The position numbers and the translations under genes were made by a program. A stretch of DNA of 64,000 nucleotides from assembly GCA_009869945.1 (NCBI GenBank), contig WIXG01000185.1, forward strand, positions 62,001-126,000. Reading direction: 5' to 3'. This stretch comes from Mesaphorura yosii. Lineage: Eukaryota; Arthropoda; Collembola; Poduromorpha; Tullbergiidae. The notes below the pieces were generated by a model. That model did not search any database. It was not told where the DNA came from and was given only the letters and a program-made list of their open reading frames with translations. How positions within the stretch are numbered: position 1 is the stretch's first letter; the number at the start of each line of letters is the position of its first letter. Shown in pieces: positions 58,134 to 64,000 of the stretch.

Positions 58134-60354
58134 CTATTGCACAAAATTTTTAAGAGGCTTGCCATAAGTTTCTTGCAAGAACACAGACACCAAGGCCGAG
58201 GCTACCGTAAAGCCACAGAATATGAAGTATGGAAGTGATGCTGAAACTAAATACAAACGCATTTCATTAGACTTTGGACTCGTGTCGTATAACACATTTT
58301 TCTACTACTTTCTTACAAGTAGCGAGATAGACGAGCTGTGGCGCCAGAACTCCTCCGATGTTTGCCACGAGCCAGCATATTCCGAGACAAGATGTGCGAA
58401 CTACAGTCGGAAATGCTTCTGCTGTGAAGCAGGCCACGATGCCCCACGCACCAGCGACTCCAAACCGCCCGAGGAAAGAGAGCACGGTGATGAGGGTTGG
58501 GTACTCTGCCATTCCAACGGTCAACTCAACCATCACAATGGCAACCAGAAAGACAGAACCGATGAGCAGACACATGCAGTACGTCTTCTTACGTCCAATG
58601 CTGAACCGCAAACAAATCTCAATTAAAATGACAGACAGGCGTATTTATTCATTGTTGTGGTGACTTACCAATTGCTGAACAGGGCACCGGAGGGGAATGC
58701 GGGCAGGTCGACAAGTCCAAGAAGGAAGCCGTTCAAGTACGGGCTCCCAGTCAAGCTCTTCGTGTTAAATGTGATTCCGTAGTACACAAGCGCAACCGAG
58801 AACCATCCCAACAGAAACAGTATCAGCGACAGGCACAATTGGGGGTTCTTGAGGACTCCAAGAAGCTGGAAACCACCCTTGCCTTCCTCGTCATTTTTTC
58901 TCTCGTCGAGAACGTCCCTCTGCAGTTTCACAATTGTCTCGTACTCAACAGGTTCCCTGAAATTCCATCTCGCGATCTGCTTGAGGGCCTTGGTGGCTTC
59001 TTTCGTTCTGCTCTGACAAAGTAGCCATCTCGGGCTTTCAGGAACTAATCTGGAAGGAATCATACAATAACAATTAGGCTTCACAGAACAAGAGACAGAG
59101 ATTTAATGACGAAAATTCTTTACGGGTATGTAATCAAAATAAGAATCGCTGGTGCGCCAGAAACAATGTTGAGAATTCTCCAGGACCGAATGTTGTATGC
59201 AAGCAGGGCAAGCAGCATTTCACCAACGCACCAAATGCTCACACAACCAGCGATCGTCCGGTAACTTGGTGTCAGGAATTCAATCAAGTAAATGTTGAAG
59301 ACCACGTAGAATCCTGAAACAAATGCAGCAGTGATATTAATCGTTCTTTTTTTTCATAAAGTGAATATATACCTCCGGCAGAGAGTCCCGCCAAGAATCT
59401 TGCAACCCCGTACGTGTAGACATCGATGGCTAGCCCAGACGCTAAGCCGAATATTGCCATTAGCAAGGAGGTCAGGTAGTAGCATTTCTTTCGACCGTAT
59501 CTGAAGGAAAGAGACACTTCATTGCATTTGTTCCAAGCCAAATGAAGCTAACGACCGTCAATCATTCTTACTGATCTGCGAATAATGACCCCAGTATGGA
59601 ACCGATCATCATGCCGGCCATCTGAATACTTGTGAAGGTGTCCGTAACCCAAGCTCGGTCACATATCAGGTTCCACTACACATTCACAACAAGTTTCCGA
59701 ATTAACACGCGCAAAATGAGAATTCTCTGTGCTATTATTGCTGTCATACCTCTTGAACGACGGACCCGCTGTATTGCTCATCACTCACGGGCACAATGCT
59801 CGCGCAGCCGCTGGAGCAGAGGATGGGGTCGGTCCCGAGAACGATTCTGTCGCCTTGCTCTATAGTATCTGTGCTGTTGATTCCTTTGCAAACAAACCGC
59901 ACATTGTTGGATCCAGTGAAGACAGGGGCAACTGAGATCATCGACGCAGGAATTTCTGGTAGCAGCATTATCAGTGTGACCCAAAATTGGAACCATGAAT
60001 AGCCTCCTAAAGTGGAAGAGGCCGAAAGTTATTGCAATCAAGCCGAGTAATGCGAGTAGACATAATAAACAGAAGTGAAATGCGGCTTTGTTTACCCAAG
60101 TCCGCATAAACATCTTCAAGTCTTGTAACCGGAACGCCCTCAGCTGGAACAGAGGCGAGTGAATTAAAATTTGCATCTGTCGTGTCAGGGAGTTTGTTTT
60201 TCAGAGTCGATGCTTGTTCGCTAATTCGCCTCACGTTCTGGTACTTTGCTAAGATGTCCTGACCGTTGGATTCCACATTGGCTCCAGTTGCTCCAGAATA
60301 CCTTCGATTGTTGCGATTTTGATTCTGATGCAAAGTATCTCTGCCAGTTTCCAT
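58134..60354 (-). CDS. SLC22-type organic ion transporter
   Basis: Exons 60354-60096, 60006-59750, 59675-59572, 59500-59373, 59313-59124, 59049-58669, 58600-58317, 58240-58134 give 569 residues, normal for organic cation/anion transporters. The start is the ATG of METGRD, because the frame upstream opens with GTG. A cytosolic N-terminus of about 85 residues precedes TM1 (YSWFQFWVTLIML), then the large Cys-containing extracellular loop with SSGCAS and NLICDRAW. The MFS motifs follow: GSILGSLFADQYGRKKCYY after TM2, ESPRWLLCQ before the central loop, SIGRKKTYC in the second half, and ETYGKPL at the end. SLC22 proteins carry organic cations, carnitine, anions or zwitterions at the plasma membrane. 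The substrate is not predictable here. Confidence 0.9.
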
Positions 60355-61051
60355 TGCAAATACGCGTATTTGCTCTTTGCTGTGCACTGAGGTTAAAGTC
60401 TACCCTGTAACAATGCCAATTTCTAAAGTTGCTACTTCTACTTATACGCTACAATCATAATCAGAAATTATTAGATTAGAATTACAATAAATTAAATTAA
60501 TTCCGACTCCTCATTTCCATTTGACGGACGATAAAACTTCAGTCTCGGTTCCAGCTCGGGTGTCAATCAGAAATCGAAACTATGACGAACTAATTTCAAT
60601 CAGCTGCGATGAACATTGCCGGCACATGTTGCAGAAACTGAAATGTTTTTGTGCCTCAATTCAAAACCAAATCAACTGCTGTTGAGCACTCCGCGTAATG
60701 CAAATTAATTAAAATTAAAATGCAGTGAGGCCGCTCACGCCTCTAATGTAAATTGACATGCATATGGAATCGTGTCTTGTCTGTATCATGGAACCAGCTA
60801 ATATGCAATTGCGTCGAAGTATGACTAAATTCCAAATGCCTTCGTATTGATTAATTCGCAAGGTTAAAGTCCTTTATTCCATTGCGAAAATGCCATGCGC
60901 CCTTCTCAGAATCCACTTGCACGATCTCACCCCTCCCCCGGCAAAATACGTTAACATTTGCTTCCGATTCCAGCATTACACGTGAACACTGAAATATGAG
61001 TCATGTTGAACATAAATGCTGATTTCGTTGTGGAACCAGCTGTCAGAACGC
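60355..61051. other. intergenic between two minus-strand genes
   Basis: About 700 bp, AT-rich, with the promoter of the SLC22 gene and the 3' flank of the antiporter gene; nothing else seen. Confidence 0.45.
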
Positions 61052-63291
61052 CTAATTTCTTGACAGAAATCGTCTTCCCGTGAAAATTACACCTAATTCA
61101 CCGATCGGCGCTGTGAACAGAATTGTTAAAACAGCCAAGGCCAGGATGGTTTGACCATACTTCTCCGCCTCGGGTCCTTTGTTATGAGATCGTACCATAT
61201 CCAATGCGATTGGTCCAATTGCGGCCTGTAACAAAGGCACGTATAACGATTATGAATAAAAACAACCTCATGTGACGAAATTTAACAAGCTTCACAAACC
61301 TGAACTGTAGCTTTCGGAACCCAAGCGATGGCCGCGAATAATTTCTCACGTGTATTCAGGTTGGCCTTCGACACCATCACAAACACAGTCAACACTCGAA
61401 CCTGAAAGCAGATTAACTGTGCTCTTAAAATATGCGATGGTCCGAGTAGTTCAATTACACTTACGATGAGGCCCAAAGATATACACACAAGACCCTTGAG
61501 TATGGTATCAACATTCAAAGAGAGGATATCAATTTGGCAGCCAATCACTCCGAAAAGCAGGGGCTCAAAAACCAACCAAAAGAGTAAAAATATTTTGGAC
61601 ACAGGATCCTACAACGTGGCAAATTTTTTTTTATAAACACCAATATCTCGTATTTAAAAGTTAGAATAGAAGCGAGGCTTACTGGAGTTTCAGCTACATC
61701 TCGAGCACGCCAAATTGTGGCCGCAGTGAACGCTGAGAGGAGGCAGCCTAGCGCTCCAGCGCCAGAAAATCCCGCCTTGCTCAGCCCAATGACCGATATT
61801 ATTCCACCACCAAATGTGAACAAAAGTCTTACAACCATTGTATCCGTGTCAGCCTATTTGAAAACCATTCTCATGACAAAAAATAGTCCTCATGCTTTAT
61901 ACACGGATAAAGGGTTCCAATTAGCGCGTGTCTTACCTTTTGTCTTGAGCTAAAAATCATTCCAAGAAGAAATCCCCAACAAAGGCCGTAACCCAGTCCA
62001 AGAAGTACCTGTAGTGGACCTTGCAGTATGGAGAACGCAAGCGTGCCTTCGGCGAGAACAAAGTTGAGAACTACACCAAACAATGAAATGGCAATGACAT
62101 TATCCAAACTGGCGGATGCAATGATGATTGTTGGAATTCCTTTGCTCATGCCGTAACCAGCCTGCTTGAGCTCCAAAAGTCTAGGCACGACGACTGCTGG
62201 GGAGACGGGCGCCAGCACACAACTAAAAGTCAGAGAAGCCAAAGATAAAGACACGTAACGATGTTTGTTTAAGTTTCGTGTCTCGTCTCAACTTACCCGA
62301 GCAATAAGCCCCAAACCCACGACATGTCCAAGATGAGGTACGCCAAGACCGCGACTGACACAGCTTCCAGAACGGTTGGAAAGAATGCGAAGCGTAAAAT
62401 CAGACCTTTGAAGTCAAGTAAAACTTTGGCATCCAAACCAAGTCCAGCTCGGGTAAGAATTACAGCAAGTGCAGTTTGCCTAAAATATTTCAAAAGAGGT
62501 CAGTATGGTACGTTGATGCTTTTGTGTTGGTATTTTAATGAAATGTGAGGTATATCACCTAATTGGTGCAGACCAATCCAGATTCAAATCTTTTCCATAA
62601 TCAATGTACGGGGCATTTCTTAGCGCTAGCCCAAGCCCCAGCATTCCAATCATCGGTGGCAGATGGACAACCTCCAACAAGGAACCTAGCACAAAAACAG
62701 AACACTCATTAAAATTAATACACATATTTAGTACGTGACTGCAGTGGTTCCTTTACCAAGTACGCGTCCGGCACATGCTAATAAAATGAGAACGAAAATA
62801 GAACCATGTGGCAGGGCGTCGTTGCCAATTAAAATAAATAAAGTCAACCAAATCCAAATTGGTAGGAGGATAAATGAGAAGAGTTTGTAGACTCGAGGGT
62901 ACAAATGAGATGAAGTGATCCAGTGTACAAAGGATGACGATGAAGAGGGCTGAGGACTGAAACCGGAGCTTCCATTCTTATGAGGCTTGTCCCTTTCTTC
63001 AGGGCAAATCACAATGTCTTCCAGCGTCTCGTTCTGGTTTCTCTGATACGAATGATACTGATGCCCATCCGAGTGTCCGGGCCTTGAGATACATAAAATT
63101 AAGCACATAATTTAGGAATCAAAATAAAGAAGAGGGCCGGACAAAGACACATGATGAGACACATACGAGTCGCCCAGTGACAATTGCGAGGAAGTCTTGG
63201 CTTGAGCGTTCATAATAACCAGATCCGTGCCTCCTCCCGCAGGAGAAGTGTCCATGCTGCAGTAATTTGGTGGCTGGGGATGCGATTTCAT
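61052..63291 (-). CDS. SLC9B/NHA-type cation-proton antiporter (CPA2)
   Basis: Exons 63291-63167, 63082-62757, 62685-62559, 62479-62297, 62222-61937, 61853-61683, 61608-61465, 61401-61300, 61225-61052 encode 545 residues. A polar cytosolic N-terminus of about 95 residues precedes about 12 membrane helices typical of NHA proteins: LPPMIGMLGLGLALRNAP, RQTALAVILTRAGLGLD, VLAPVSPAVVVPRLLELKQ, GYGMSKGIPTIIIASASLDN, WVPKATVQAAIGPIALD. These antiporters exchange Na+ or Li+ for H+ and set pH and salt balance in gut and Malpighian tubules. The ion-binding pair, Asp-Asp in animal NHA proteins, reads Asp-Asn here (about residues 294-295). Exon 2 begins after a CAAG acceptor; all other sites are canonical. 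Confidence 0.9.
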
Positions 63292-64000
63292 CTTGTCTGT
63301 ATGTCTTGGCAGCTTTCTAACAAGCGTTACTCAGGATTAAATGTCTCAGCGGCTCACATCTTGATTCTCAGGTTCAGGTTCACAGCAACCTCACGACCTC
63401 AAGATTCGCGATAGACCAATGAGTCCACAAGACCGGCCGCCCTCCGTGAATTCGCTAGTCGTGCCGTGCAACGTGAGACACGATCGACTCCGGTGATGAA
63501 GGTCAACACAAGTATTAAATTATTCAGTAAAGCCAATGATCAAAAACACAATGAACAGATGGCCCACGCTCATGCTAATTGATTCGCTTGATGTTTTGCA
63601 ATTTTGCAAGCAAGCTCACTTGTCACAGTCACAACAAAAGTCATGCAAAATGTTTCAATGGAATTTGACTCGTGCACATCCTCTCCTCTCTTTGACTGAA
63701 CTTTGAAATGGACAATAATGAACTAGCCCTCAAACAACCGCAAAGCCAAAGTACAAAAACCCCCATTAACAGAAATCTCTTAACGACTTATTTTCGAATG
63801 TAACTGATTTTAAATGCGACGTTTACTAACGTTTAATGTGTTGTCTGCTTCTGTGGTAGGAGTGATGACAGCGTGAGTATCATAAACACAAATATTTACA
63901 TAATTCCGTACCCGAAACTGTTGCTATATTGCCCTTGTTATCGTTTGGGATGGGATATTCTTGCCTTATCTTCGTTTTGTTCCCGTAGCGCATTGTTAAA
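63292..64000. other. upstream flank of the antiporter gene
   Basis: About 700 bp of AT-rich sequence to the end of the window, probably 5' UTR and promoter of the SLC9B-type gene; no gene seen. Confidence 0.45.

Overview
The window is nuclear DNA of a small-genome arthropod. Nearly every gene is cut by short GT-AG introns (mostly 56-80 bp), intergenic gaps are a few hundred bp to 3 kb, and there is a complete six-histidine prophenoloxidase, which points to Pancrustacea/Myriapoda rather than Chelicerata. The dense gene order, an intronless bacterial-type glycan hydrolase and a tandem defensin-like gene make a soil hexapod such as a springtail (Collembola) my best guess; this is inference. No CRISPR, rRNA, tRNA or intact transposon was recognised.

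Layout. 1-5 kb: two weakly supported hypothetical genes in mostly empty sequence. 5.2-11.7 kb: a divergent SLC1 amino-acid transporter (+), a secreted-type SEC14/CRAL-TRIO protein (-) tail to tail with it, and an SLC17 anion transporter (-). 13.2-16.5 kb: a nine-exon SFSWAP splicing-factor gene (+). 17.5-26.5 kb: a secreted GPI-type protein, a BTB-only protein, a tiny Ala/Ser/Gly-rich secreted protein with its own TATA box, a fatty-acid-binding protein and a Cys-rich NFX1-type protein. 27-31.4 kb: a mucin-like protein and a pancreatic-type lipase. 32.6-35.7 kb: a two-domain defensin-like (CS-alpha-beta) protein, a possible 32-residue micropeptide gene, and a patch of broken genes, including a decayed piece of the large receptor gene found 5 kb downstream.

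36-42.6 kb holds the most unusual genes: an NPC1 N-terminal sterol-binding domain standing alone on one membrane anchor, then a gene that joins a CLCA (calcium-activated chloride channel regulator) ectodomain to a transmembrane segment and a PDGFR/VEGFR-like tyrosine kinase in one reading frame. Its protease and metal-binding motifs are degenerate, while its kinase core is intact apart from HRD to HGD. 42.6-46.4 kb: a second lipase with PLAT domain (-). 49.6-53.6 kb: an intronless GH144/glycoamylase-like enzyme (probable bacterial acquisition) and a carboxylesterase. 53.9-57.1 kb: prophenoloxidase with an odd Gly/Trp-rich tail (-). 58.1-63.3 kb: an SLC22 organic-ion transporter and an SLC9B/NHA-type antiporter with an altered catalytic aspartate pair (both -).

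The genes form no operon. Several handle lipids (SEC14, FABP, NPC1-N, two lipases), small-molecule transport (SLC1, SLC17, SLC22, NHA) or surface defence and digestion (defensin-like, prophenoloxidase, GH144, carboxylesterase), but I see no evidence of joint regulation. All exon borders were read by eye from GT/AG sites, phase and family similarity; no alignment or RNA data were available.
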